Source: Candidatus Avedoeria danica
Lineage (GTDB): Bacteria > Chloroflexota > Anaerolineae > Epilineales > Epilineaceae
Direction of reading: 5' to 3'
NCBI GenBank assembly: GCA_016703025.1
Contig: JADJCV010000003.1
Span: 124,001 to 188,000 of the forward strand
Length of the DNA stretch: 64,000 nucleotides
Positions 27,759 to 36,275 of the stretch are shown one piece after another (position 1 is the first letter of the stretch; every line of letters starts with the position of its first letter). Both the position numbers and the translations under genes were made by a program. The notes under the pieces were generated by a model. It searched no databases, was not told where the DNA came from, and saw nothing but the letters and a program-made list of their open reading frames with translations.

Positions 27759-30644
27759 TCAGGCCCGGGCGAGCGCGGCGCCCGCTCGGGTTCGTGTGGG
27801 GCTCTGTCCGATGATCGTCGTCGGCTGAGGCATCGGTGTCTCGGTCGGCGCCGGGGTGTCAGAAGGTGCCGGCGTCGGGCTGGGCGGCTCGGTCGTTGCC
27901 GTCGCCGTGGGTGCGTCGGTGGCCGTCGGCTGGGGTGTGGCGGTTGGCTCCGGGGTGGCCGTCGGCCGCGGGTTGGCCCTGATCGTGACCCGATCGGCCA
28001 CGACGAAGCGCTGCTCGCGGTTCGTCACGCGCCCCTCGACCTCGACGAGCTGCCCCTTGCGCAGCTTGCCGCCCCGCACGTTCGCCAGATCGATCGCCAC
28101 GGCCCACGCCGGCTCGGGCGTGCCGTTCACGCTGATCGCGAGGTCGAACCGGACTTGGCGGCCGTCCTCGATCGGGTCGTTGAGCACCGTGCCCGTCTTG
28201 CGGAACGGCTCGCCGGGCGTCGCGTCCGCCGTCGCCGCGCTGTTCTCGCCGGTCACGGTCACCGCTTGGTTGGCCGTTGGCCCGCCGCAGCGCTTGTACT
28301 CCACGTGCACCTTGCCGCCGATCCGGATGTCGCCCTTGATCGCCGGCTTCATGCCGCCCTTGTCGGGCCCCATGTGGAACGCGAGCCGCCCGCCGCCGTC
28401 CAAGCCGATGACGAGCTGGTCGTCGAACCGGTATTCGAGCACCGTGCCACCGGCCTTGGCGTTCGTGCAGCTCTCGTCATGGAGCCGGATGAACGCCGTG
28501 GCGACGCCCGCCAGCTTGTCCATCGGGTCGAACTTCACCTTGAGCGAGATCCGGCTGCCGTTGCTGACCTTCGCCCGCTCCTCGGGGGAGAGGCTCCGCA
28601 AGTCGATCGTGTACGCCTGGCCGGAGTTGGACAGGAGGCGGCAGCTCTCCGGCCCGGAGCCGTCGGCCGCAAGCGTGACCTGCTGCACCGTGCCCTCCAG
28701 GACGCGGTTCGTCACGCCGTTGTCCTCGCCCGACACCATCACGGTCTCGGTCGCCGCGGGCTCGCCGGTCGGCTGCAGTGTGGCGGTGACGGCATCCGTC
28801 GGCGTCGGCAGGACGCCGGGTGTGGACGAGATCGTCGCCGTGGCGGTGATCTCGGGGGTCGACTGAAGTTCCGGCGTGCCGGTGGGCGTGATCGGCTGCG
28901 TCGCGCTGATCGTGGCGGTGGCCGTCAGCGGCACCAGCGGCGCGAGCCCCTTGACGCTGACCCGCAGCGCCAGCGGTCGGCTCTCCTCACCCGTGCGGAC
29001 GTTGAGCCGCAGCTCCACCCCCGCCGGGACATCGAAGAGCGTGTCATAGCCGTCGGGCAGATCGAATCGCGTTTCGCCGTCCCGCCACGCCAGGCCGACG
29101 CTGTCCGTCTTCGGTGCGTCGTCGAGCGGCGTGACCCAGAGCGTGCCGTACGGCCGCTCCTCGCCCTGGCTGTCCGTGCCGATCGAATCGTAGCGTGCGT
29201 TGAACGATGTGTCCTCGGAGCGGCCCTCGGCATGTGCGCGCAGCGTGTCCGTCAAGCGGTCCGTGTTGATCCGGGCCCGCCGCGCCTCGCGGCGCGCGGC
29301 ATCGAGATCGAACGTCGACAGGAGGATCTGAGCGCCGCGGCTCCACTCCTTGACGGTGTAGAGCGTATCGCCCGGCAGTGCCGTCGCCACGGCCGGCACG
29401 CGGCCGGCGAAGCCGATGCTCAGCAGGACCGCCGCGGCCATCGAGCCGAGCACGCCGATCCGCATGCCAAGCGGGCGTGCCGAGCGGCTGCCGGAGCGGA
29501 GCCAGCCGGCCAGCCGCGACCCGACGGTGGCGCCCGTCGCGGCGTCCGCCGAGGCCGCCGCGGCGCGGTTCGCACCGGCGACGGCGGCGTGGTGGGCGCG
29601 GGCCTGCTCGGCCACGGCCAGGAAGCGCGCCCGGCCGGCCGTCAGATCGGCCGCGACGGCCGGTGCGCCCGGCGCGAGGGTCTGCGCGAACTCGACGAGC
29701 CGACCGATCTCCGCCGCCCGCCCATCCACGCCGGCCGCCGTCAGGGCGGTCTCGACCGAGAGCCCGCTGGCCGAGGCCAGCAATCCGGCATCGAGCGCCA
29801 GGACGGCGTCGGCCTCGGCCGCCTCGGCGGCGGCGAGGAAGCGTGCGCGCCCGCCGGCAAGGTCGGGGACGGCCACGGGTGTTGCGGCCGTGCGGAGCTG
29901 CGCGGCAAATGCCGCCAACGCCGCGGCGTCCGTCCGATCGGCGTCGGGGACGGCCGCCCAGGTGCCGGCTTCGACGGCCGGATCGGCCGTTGCGGCCAGG
30001 AACGAAGCGGCGAGCCGCCCATCGAGCGCCTCGGCCAGCGATGCCTCGTCGGCGGCGGCGACGGCGAGGAAGCGGGCGCGGCCGGCGGCCAGGTCAACGG
30101 CCGGCGCGGGCACGCGCTCGGAATGCAGATCGGAAGCGACCGAGAGAAGCTCGACCAAGTCCGTCAGATGGTGGGCCAATCGGGCGCGGCCGGCGTCGTC
30201 GCCTGCCAGCACGGCCAGCGACGCGTCGATGGAGGCGCCGGTGCGCAGCTGGGCGATGGCGGCATCGAGGGCATCGACGAGCCAGTCGTCGTCGGGCGTT
30301 GCCGGCGCGGCGGGCACGGGCGGGATCGATCCGCCGCCGCCGCCTTCACCCGGCGCGACGGCCATCGCGAAGGGCGCGGCTGCGCCGTCGGCGCGGAGTG
30401 CGCCGGCTGCGGCGAGGAAGCGGGCGCGGCCGGCGGCCAAGCGGTCGGCCGAGGGCGCCGGCGCCGGGCGGGCGGCGCTCGAGAGGTGCTGGGCCAGCGC
30501 GACGAGCGGCCGCAAGGCGTCCGCCATCATGCCGCAGTCAGCCAGCGCCAACTCAAGGCTCGATCCACGTCGGAGGCGTGCAATACAGGCATCCAGCGCA
30601 TCGCGCATGCCCGCCAAGCCTCCCTGTCCGTTTCCTGTCGCCAT
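27759..30644 (-). CDS. Candidate anti-sigma factor with repeated cytosolic modules and DUF5666-like exterior
   Basis: This 961-residue protein has four tandem N-terminal modules of about 75-95 residues, each ending in a variant of DLAAGRARFLAAA (about 70, 165, 265 and 350), then one membrane helix (about 395-417). Directly after it comes ATALPGDTLYTVKEWSRGA, the mark of DUF5667-type domains found beside sigma factors. The exterior holds a P/T-rich spacer and two or more DUF5666-like barrels (about 635-900) and ends in a second P/T-rich stretch. It starts 47 nt after the sigma gene. The anti-sigma role is inferred from position and topology; the repeated modules may be four sigma-binding or regulatory units. 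Confidence 0.7.
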   Translation of the reverse strand: MATGNGQGGLAGMRDALDACIARLRRGSSLELALADCGMMADALRPLVALAQHLSSAARPAPAPSADRLAAGRARFLAAAGALRADGAAAPFAMAVAPGEGGGGGSIPPVPAAPATPDDDWLVDALDAAIAQLRTGASIDASLAVLAGDDAGRARLAHHLTDLVELLSVASDLHSERVPAPAVDLAAGRARFLAVAAADEASLAEALDGRLAASFLAATADPAVEAGTWAAVPDADRTDAAALAAFAAQLRTAATPVAVPDLAGGRARFLAAAEAAEADAVLALDAGLLASASGLSVETALTAAGVDGRAAEIGRLVEFAQTLAPGAPAVAADLTAGRARFLAVAEQARAHHAAVAGANRAAAASADAATGATVGSRLAGWLRSGSRSARPLGMRIGVLGSMAAAVLLSIGFAGRVPAVATALPGDTLYTVKEWSRGAQILLSTFDLDAARREARRARINTDRLTDTLRAHAEGRSEDTSFNARYDSIGTDSQGEERPYGTLWVTPLDDAPKTDSVGLAWRDGETRFDLPDGYDTLFDVPAGVELRLNVRTGEESRPLALRVSVKGLAPLVPLTATATISATQPITPTGTPELQSTPEITATATISSTPGVLPTPTDAVTATLQPTGEPAATETVMVSGEDNGVTNRVLEGTVQQVTLAADGSGPESCRLLSNSGQAYTIDLRSLSPEERAKVSNGSRISLKVKFDPMDKLAGVATAFIRLHDESCTNAKAGGTVLEYRFDDQLVIGLDGGGRLAFHMGPDKGGMKPAIKGDIRIGGKVHVEYKRCGGPTANQAVTVTGENSAATADATPGEPFRKTGTVLNDPIEDGRQVRFDLAISVNGTPEPAWAVAIDLANVRGGKLRKGQLVEVEGRVTNREQRFVVADRVTIRANPRPTATPEPTATPQPTATDAPTATATTEPPSPTPAPSDTPAPTETPMPQPTTIIGQSPTRTRAGAALARA

Positions 30645-30691
30645 CGGTCCCCAGTCCCCCCGAACGTCAAGTGGTCAAAGTCAAACGCAAA

Positions 30692-31258
30692 TTACAGCTC
30701 GGCCTCGGCTTCCGCCTCGACCGGATCGAACCCTTCACCGCCGACCACGCGCCGGAGCGCCGAGAGCGCCCGATGCTGGAGGGCTTTGATCGCCCCTTCC
30801 GTCTTGCCCATGATCTCGGCGACCTCGACGTTGCTGAGGCCTTCGACAAACTTCAGGGCAACCACCTGCTGCTGCTCGTCGGTCAGGAAGCGCATCCCGA
30901 TCTTGAGCTGGTGCGAATGGAACAGGCCTTCGAACGTGCTCGCGAAGCTCTCCGCCGCCATCCATCGCTCGTCCAGCTCGACCCCGTCGCGCTTCGTTGA
31001 GCGGCGGAAGTGGTCGACGACGAGGTTGTGGGCGATACGGTACAACCACCCCTGCAGGCTGGTGTTCCAGCCACGATCCGTCCGCAGCGCTTCGAGCATG
31101 CGCACGAAGACGTCCGAGGTCAGATCCTCCGACAACGCGCTGTTGCCGGTGCGGTGGTAGATGTAGCTGTAGATCTTGCCCGCGTACCGATCGTAGATAT
31201 CGGTCAGGGCTGCCGGCTCGAACACTTCCGCCTGCCGGCGCAGCATGGCTTCACTCAC
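30692..31258 (-). CDS. ECF-type RNA polymerase sigma factor
   Basis: This 188-residue group 4 sigma factor has region 2 (about 16-85, with LTDIYDRYAGKIYSYIYHRT and GWLYRIAHNLVVDHFRR) and region 4 (about 115-170, with LSNVEVAEIMGKTEGAIKAL). The start is GTG with GGGAG 8 nt upstream. The end is acidic. The next gene 47 nt downstream encodes a membrane protein of anti-sigma shape, so the sigma is probably held at the membrane until an external signal arrives. Its own promoter is not clear in 31259-31375. Confidence 0.93.
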   Translation of the reverse strand: MSEAMLRRQAEVFEPAALTDIYDRYAGKIYSYIYHRTGNSALSEDLTSDVFVRMLEALRTDRGWNTSLQGWLYRIAHNLVVDHFRRSTKRDGVELDERWMAAESFASTFEGLFHSHQLKIGMRFLTDEQQQVVALKFVEGLSNVEVAEIMGKTEGAIKALQHRALSALRRVVGGEGFDPVEAEAEAEL

Positions 31259-31375
31259 GATGCGTTCTCCCGTCCGGTTCGCTCATTAAGACGCGGCGAA
31301 GGTCGGATAGATACGGAACCTGGATTGTCGATCGGATGGCCGGTTGACAGAGGGGCGATGAAGCGCGCCGCCGTC

Positions 31376-32761
31376 TCAGCCGTCGCCGCGGCGCGCATCC
31401 GTGTGTGACATGCCCCAGCGGATGTCCCACGGCGCGCCGAAGGTTCGCGGCAGGTACAGCGTGTTCGCCATCTCGGTGGCGATGCCGGCGACGTTGCGCG
31501 CCCAGAGGCCGTCCTTGCCGCCGGCGTACAACAGGTCGCACGTGCCGTTGATCCGGGCCGTGGCCAGCACGTCCATGTACGGTTCGACCTGGTAGCCCGG
31601 GCCGATGCCGGCCGGCAGCCGCAGGCGGTGCCACTGCGCGCCCGCGTCGTCGGACACGAAGAGTCCGAGCCCCCACACGGAGGCGAAGACCCAGCCGCCG
31701 CGCGGCCCGGCGGCCACGCTGGCCACCTGCGAGGCGCGGAACGGCGTGGTGGCGGTCGGCGCACCCAGCCCACCCAGCCCGCCGTCGGCGGCGTAGCCGG
31801 TGAACGAGGCGCCCCCGTCGCGTGAGAGCCGCAGGCCGTAGCTGCCCGGCGTGTCCGTTCCGGTCTTCGTGACCGATTCCCGCAGTCCGGCGTCCACGAT
31901 CCGCGCGTCGGCGGGGTCGACGGCGATGGACTCCGCAGTGCGGCTGCGCATCGTGACGTCGCCGACGGCGGACCACGCGCCCGGCGTGTCGGACGCGGCG
32001 TCGGCGATCGAGAAGAGGCCGTCGCCGTCCAGCGACGCCCAGAGCCGGCCGTTGCGGTCCAGCGCGAGGTCCCAGAAGTAGCCGTTGAACCGCTCGACGC
32101 CACCGGTCAGCGATGTCCACGGCTCGTCGCCGCGCTGCCGCCAGACGTGGGCGCGCGCCTTCTCCGTGCCGAGCCCGGCATCGTCGATCTGGTCCGTCGC
32201 CCCGGCGAACGTCGTGCCGTCGGCCGCCTCGATGGCGCGCGCGGTCCGGCCTTGCAGCAGCGTGGCGCCCAGCACGCCGTCCGGCTCGGCGTGGACGACG
32301 CCCCCGCCGGCCAGGCCGGCCGCCAGCCGCCCGCTGTCGGGCCGCACCGCGACGCCCAGCACGGGCATCGTGCTCGGGTCGAACGCGGTGAACGGGATCG
32401 AGGTCAGCGCGTTCAGGTCGATCGCCCGGACCGAGGCGCTGCCGGCGCCGCCAAGGCTGCTGGCGCGGTACGTCCCGGCGTACAGCCGCTGCCGTCCGGC
32501 CGCGACGTCGACGGCCAGCGACTGGGCAACGAACGGGTTCGGCAGCTGCACGGGCTGCCACCCCGCGGACGTGCACGCCGCTTGAGGGGCGAGGGGCGCG
32601 GCGTGCGTGAGGGCCGCGGGAATGGCGTGCGCAAGCGCGATGCCGATCGCCGCCGCGATCGCGAGACGCGATGTCATGTTGTGCGCCGCTCCGCCGCGTC
32701 GCCGCACGCGACGCGGCGGCAACGGGTTGAGGTCGATCATCCGGGAGCTGCGAACCCTCAT
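31376..32761 (-). CDS. Exported beta-propeller (BNR/Vps10-like) protein
   Basis: This 461-residue protein has a signal peptide whose core is RLAIAAAIGIALAHAIPAAL (about 32-51). Repeated blades follow with motifs such as RDGGASFTGYA, SDDAGAQWHRLRLP and DRNGRLWASLDGDGLF, the Asp-box (S-x-D-x-G-x-x-W) pattern of sialidase or photosynthesis-stability-type propellers. No sialidase active-site set is evident. ATG 32761 overlaps the previous TGA as ATGA; starts at 32740 or 32677 would shorten the N-terminus and give a more usual signal peptide. Confidence 0.72.
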   Translation of the reverse strand: MRVRSSRMIDLNPLPPRRVRRRGGAAHNMTSRLAIAAAIGIALAHAIPAALTHAAPLAPQAACTSAGWQPVQLPNPFVAQSLAVDVAAGRQRLYAGTYRASSLGGAGSASVRAIDLNALTSIPFTAFDPSTMPVLGVAVRPDSGRLAAGLAGGGVVHAEPDGVLGATLLQGRTARAIEAADGTTFAGATDQIDDAGLGTEKARAHVWRQRGDEPWTSLTGGVERFNGYFWDLALDRNGRLWASLDGDGLFSIADAASDTPGAWSAVGDVTMRSRTAESIAVDPADARIVDAGLRESVTKTGTDTPGSYGLRLSRDGGASFTGYAADGGLGGLGAPTATTPFRASQVASVAAGPRGGWVFASVWGLGLFVSDDAGAQWHRLRLPAGIGPGYQVEPYMDVLATARINGTCDLLYAGGKDGLWARNVAGIATEMANTLYLPRTFGAPWDIRWGMSHTDARRGDG

Positions 32762-35700
32762 GGACCCACCGGCGTCGGGGTCGGGGTGATGAACGGCACG
32801 AAGAGGGTCGGGGTGACGGTCGGGTTGACCGGCGTGGCGGACGGGGGGTTCGCGGTCGGCCCCGGCTCGGGCGTCGGCGGGGGGGTCACGCCGGGCCAGA
32901 GCGTGGCGGTGGGGGTGAAGGTCGGGGTGGGGGTCGGCGGCGGGGTGGGGTACAGCGCGACCGTGCGCAACCAGTACGGGCGCGAGGCGTCGAAGGCACC
33001 ACGGGTGTAGACGACGACGTGGACGACCTGCCTTGTCGGATACACCGGCCAGTCGTAGACCTCGTTGTCATCGCCGTCGCGGACCGCGTACGCATAGGTC
33101 GGGCATGGCGGCGACGTCGTTTGCCACGGGCCGACGAGGATGTCGTAGTCGAGGTCGTCGGGCGGCCGCATCTCCGTGCGGTACTGGATGCCCGGCTCGA
33201 GCTCGAACTTGTAATAGTCGCGGTTGCTCGTCGTGTTGCCGGTCAGCGGGGCGCGGACGACGAAGTCGATCGGGACGAGGATCGCGCTGGAGCACGTGTT
33301 GTTGCCCTCGAAGCTGTCCTTCATCGGCGTCGGCGTGCGTGTCGGCGTCGCGGAAGCCTTGGGGGTTTCGGTCGGGTTTGGCGTCGAGGTGCCGCGGTCG
33401 AACATCGTCACGCCGAGCTCGTACGTCGCGCCGCCGCCGCCCGAGGGCCCGCGGTTGTCGACGGTGATGATCACCTGGCCGTCGCCGGCCGCCTGGAACG
33501 TCACCTCGGACTCGAACGTGAGCGCCGACGCGTCGTCGCTCCAGCAGCCGAAGGTGTCGTTCCACGGCGTGCAATTCGTCCCGCCCGGCAGGTCGCCGAC
33601 GGCCAGCACGGTGTCGACGCCGGCGGCGAGGCCCTTGGTGAACACGCGGTACCATCGGCCGCCCTTCACCGGGAACGTCGCCAGATCGATGTCGAAGTCG
33701 CTGCAGAAGTTGTGCTTCTGCGTCGCCGTGCCGTCGCCGATGCTCACCAGGATCGGCTTCTGCTGGCCGCGCGAGCTGTCAGGCTCGAACTCGTCCGGCT
33801 CGGTGCACGTGCGGGGCGACTGGCCGGGGCCGAGCGTCGGCGGAACGAGCGTCGGCAGCGGCGTGTTCGTCGGCTCCGGCGCCGGCGTGTCCGTGTCGCG
33901 CGGCGTGGCGGACGGGCCGCTGTCGGGCGTCGGTTCGTCCGGGGAGATGAAGACCTGCGTCGGCGCCGGGGTCGATGTCGGCGGCGGCTGCAGGAGCCAC
34001 TGGTCGCCGACGGCGGTCTCATTCGTCGTCATGTTCTTGACGATGATCGCGTATTCCTGCCCGGTCGGCCATTGCTCGTTGAACTCGACCGGCGCCGAGA
34101 ACGTGCCGTCGGGCTGTGACCCCAATTGCGTGACCGGGACCGTGCTGTCCCACTGGTCGGGCGGCACGTTGGCCTCGCGGCGGGCGATCCAGACGGCCAG
34201 CGACGTGTCGGCGGGCCAGCCGGTGCCGCTGATCACGGGGCTGCGCGGGTCGGTGAGGTCCACCTTCACGGTGCCGCTCGGCGTCGGAACGGTCCCATCG
34301 AGCTTGGGCGTCACCGCCCGCACCTCGCGCGCGTCGACGACGAGCGCCGTCGGGTCGGCGCTGTTCAGCTTGCCGTAGGCCACGATCGACTGGCCGCGCA
34401 CGAGCGCGAGCGGGTCCGTGATCGCTTGGCCGTCCGCGAGGAGGCGGGCGCCGTCGCCGATGAGGCGCACGGCGGAGACACCGTCCGTACCGTCCTCGAG
34501 CATGAAGAGCCCGGTGTCGGGGTCATAGCTCAAGAACGTGCCCTCGAACCGACCCTCGGCGGGGTCGAGCAGCGCCATCTCCTTGCCGTTCGGCCCGTCG
34601 AGGCACGTCGGGCAGACGTCCTCGCCGGTGTCGCGCTCGATCTTGGCGACGCTGGCGGCTTGGATCCCGTACCAGATGGCCACCGGGCGCGCCGCGGCAC
34701 GCGAGGTCTCGCTCGGGAAGAACACGTAGTGCGTGTCGTCCGTCTCCAGCAGAAGCCGGGCGCAGAACTCGCGCGGGTTGAGCTGGCGGGCGAACGCATC
34801 GAGCAGCGGGTCGGCCGTCCCCGTGCCCGCGCGCGTCACGGTGCCGCCGGCGCCCGCCGCGCCGGTCGCGGCATCGGGCAGCTTGCCGATGAGCTGGACG
34901 CGCGGCAGCCGGCCGCCGTCGCACATGTCGTTCTCGGCGAAGACGCGGCCGGTGAACGTCAGCACCGTGGCCAGGCCGAGGACGATGCCGATCGCCGTCA
35001 GGCCGGCGCGGCGGCGCTCGTCGTCGGACAGCGGGTCGCTGTTGGCCATCAGGCGGCTGCCGCGCAGTTGGACGAAGGCAGCGTTCAGGGCCGGGTAGCG
35101 GAGGCGCCAGTCGGCCGGCGGCTGCCACGTGCTGAGCCGTATACACAGGAGGCGCCAGAGGGTCCAAAGGGGCACGGCCAGCGCGACGAGGATGGCCAGG
35201 AGGCCGAGCCTGGCGTACCACTCGCCCGTCTTCCAGAGGCCGAACACGGCGCCGAGCCAGCCGCTGACGGGCAGCGACCGCCCGACGGCGCCGCCGGCCT
35301 GCACGGCTTGCGGGATGAGGACGTAGTAGCCGGCGAAGAAAGCGACGAACAGCCCGAAGACGACGATCGGCCGTCCGGGCGAGCGTACGGTGTCCCGCAG
35401 CAGCCGCCGCGCCAGGAGGTAGCACGCCACCGGGACCGCGGCGAAGAGGGCGATGACGAGGAGGATCGCCAGCAGGATGAGCGGGCTGGCGAGCAGCGTC
35501 GCCAGCGTCAGACCGACGACGTTCCCCAGCCCGGCGAGGAGGTTGGCGGGGTCGGTGAACGTGATCAGGCCGGCATCCGTCAGCCGGAACCCGCCGACGA
35601 AGTACGAGCGGCGGTAGAGCCAGCCCCAGAATTGGACGAGGACGAGGAGCGCGACGGCGAGCCCGATCACGGTCGCCGGCGTCATCGGCGGCAGCCACGA

Positions 35701-36198
35701 CAGCCAGCCGCCCTCGCCGCGCGCCGCCGACCACGCACCGCCGAGGCGACCGCCGAAGCCGCCGCCCGCGCCGTCCGATGCGCTGCGCCCGCCGCCGGCC
35801 GGAACGCCGCCGCGCGGCGCGCGGCCGCGGCGCTCGACGTACGCACTGCCGAGGTCGACGCTGTCGACGACGGCGCCGTCGAGCTTGGCCTCGGTCAGGT
35901 CGGCGCCGGTGACGTCGGCCCAGGCCAGGTTTACGCGGCCGAGGTCGGCCTGCCGCATGTTCGCGCCGCGCAGGACCGACCAGCGGGCATCGGCTTGGCG
36001 GAGCACCGTCGCGTGCAGGTCGGCGCCTTCGAGGATCGTCCAGCGCAGGTCGGCGTTCGTGAGATCCGCCCGGCTGAGGTCGGCGCCGCGCAGGTTGAGG
36101 CTGGAGAGGTCAACGCCCCGCAAGTCGAGCCCCGAGAGGTCGACCGTGCCCTGTGTTTGCTCGATGCGCTCGATGATCTGTTCGCGGGAAAGGGTCAT
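32758..36198 (-). CDS. Pentapeptide-repeat membrane protein with external PPC domains
   Basis: This 1146-residue protein combines parts rarely seen together. Residues about 17-112 are pentapeptide repeats of the A(D/N)Lxx type (LSGLDLRGVDLSSLNLRGAD and onward). Residues about 170-415 hold five to seven membrane helices. Residues about 430-640 form an exterior part with a DUF5666-like barrel. A P/T-rich spacer follows, then two pre-peptidase C-terminal-like domains (about 800-930, starting DEFEPDSSRGQ, and about 965-1085, starting KDSFEGNNTCSS) and a P/T-rich end. MTLSREQII at 36198 is the chosen start; a TATCAT box at 36228-36233 may be its -10. The function is unknown. Confidence 0.78.
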   Translation of the reverse strand: MTLSREQIIERIEQTQGTVDLSGLDLRGVDLSSLNLRGADLSRADLTNADLRWTILEGADLHATVLRQADARWSVLRGANMRQADLGRVNLAWADVTGADLTEAKLDGAVVDSVDLGSAYVERRGRAPRGGVPAGGGRSASDGAGGGFGGRLGGAWSAARGEGGWLSWLPPMTPATVIGLAVALLVLVQFWGWLYRRSYFVGGFRLTDAGLITFTDPANLLAGLGNVVGLTLATLLASPLILLAILLVIALFAAVPVACYLLARRLLRDTVRSPGRPIVVFGLFVAFFAGYYVLIPQAVQAGGAVGRSLPVSGWLGAVFGLWKTGEWYARLGLLAILVALAVPLWTLWRLLCIRLSTWQPPADWRLRYPALNAAFVQLRGSRLMANSDPLSDDERRRAGLTAIGIVLGLATVLTFTGRVFAENDMCDGGRLPRVQLIGKLPDAATGAAGAGGTVTRAGTGTADPLLDAFARQLNPREFCARLLLETDDTHYVFFPSETSRAAARPVAIWYGIQAASVAKIERDTGEDVCPTCLDGPNGKEMALLDPAEGRFEGTFLSYDPDTGLFMLEDGTDGVSAVRLIGDGARLLADGQAITDPLALVRGQSIVAYGKLNSADPTALVVDAREVRAVTPKLDGTVPTPSGTVKVDLTDPRSPVISGTGWPADTSLAVWIARREANVPPDQWDSTVPVTQLGSQPDGTFSAPVEFNEQWPTGQEYAIIVKNMTTNETAVGDQWLLQPPPTSTPAPTQVFISPDEPTPDSGPSATPRDTDTPAPEPTNTPLPTLVPPTLGPGQSPRTCTEPDEFEPDSSRGQQKPILVSIGDGTATQKHNFCSDFDIDLATFPVKGGRWYRVFTKGLAAGVDTVLAVGDLPGGTNCTPWNDTFGCWSDDASALTFESEVTFQAAGDGQVIITVDNRGPSGGGGATYELGVTMFDRGTSTPNPTETPKASATPTRTPTPMKDSFEGNNTCSSAILVPIDFVVRAPLTGNTTSNRDYYKFELEPGIQYRTEMRPPDDLDYDILVGPWQTTSPPCPTYAYAVRDGDDNEVYDWPVYPTRQVVHVVVYTRGAFDASRPYWLRTVALYPTPPPTPTPTFTPTATLWPGVTPPPTPEPGPTANPPSATPVNPTVTPTLFVPFITPTPTPVGP

Positions 36199-36275
36199 GG
36201 GTCCGTTGCCTTTGGCCTCGGGGCGGGATGATAGCACACGGGGTTCAGCCGCCTGTCTCGATCAGACGGCTTCGA

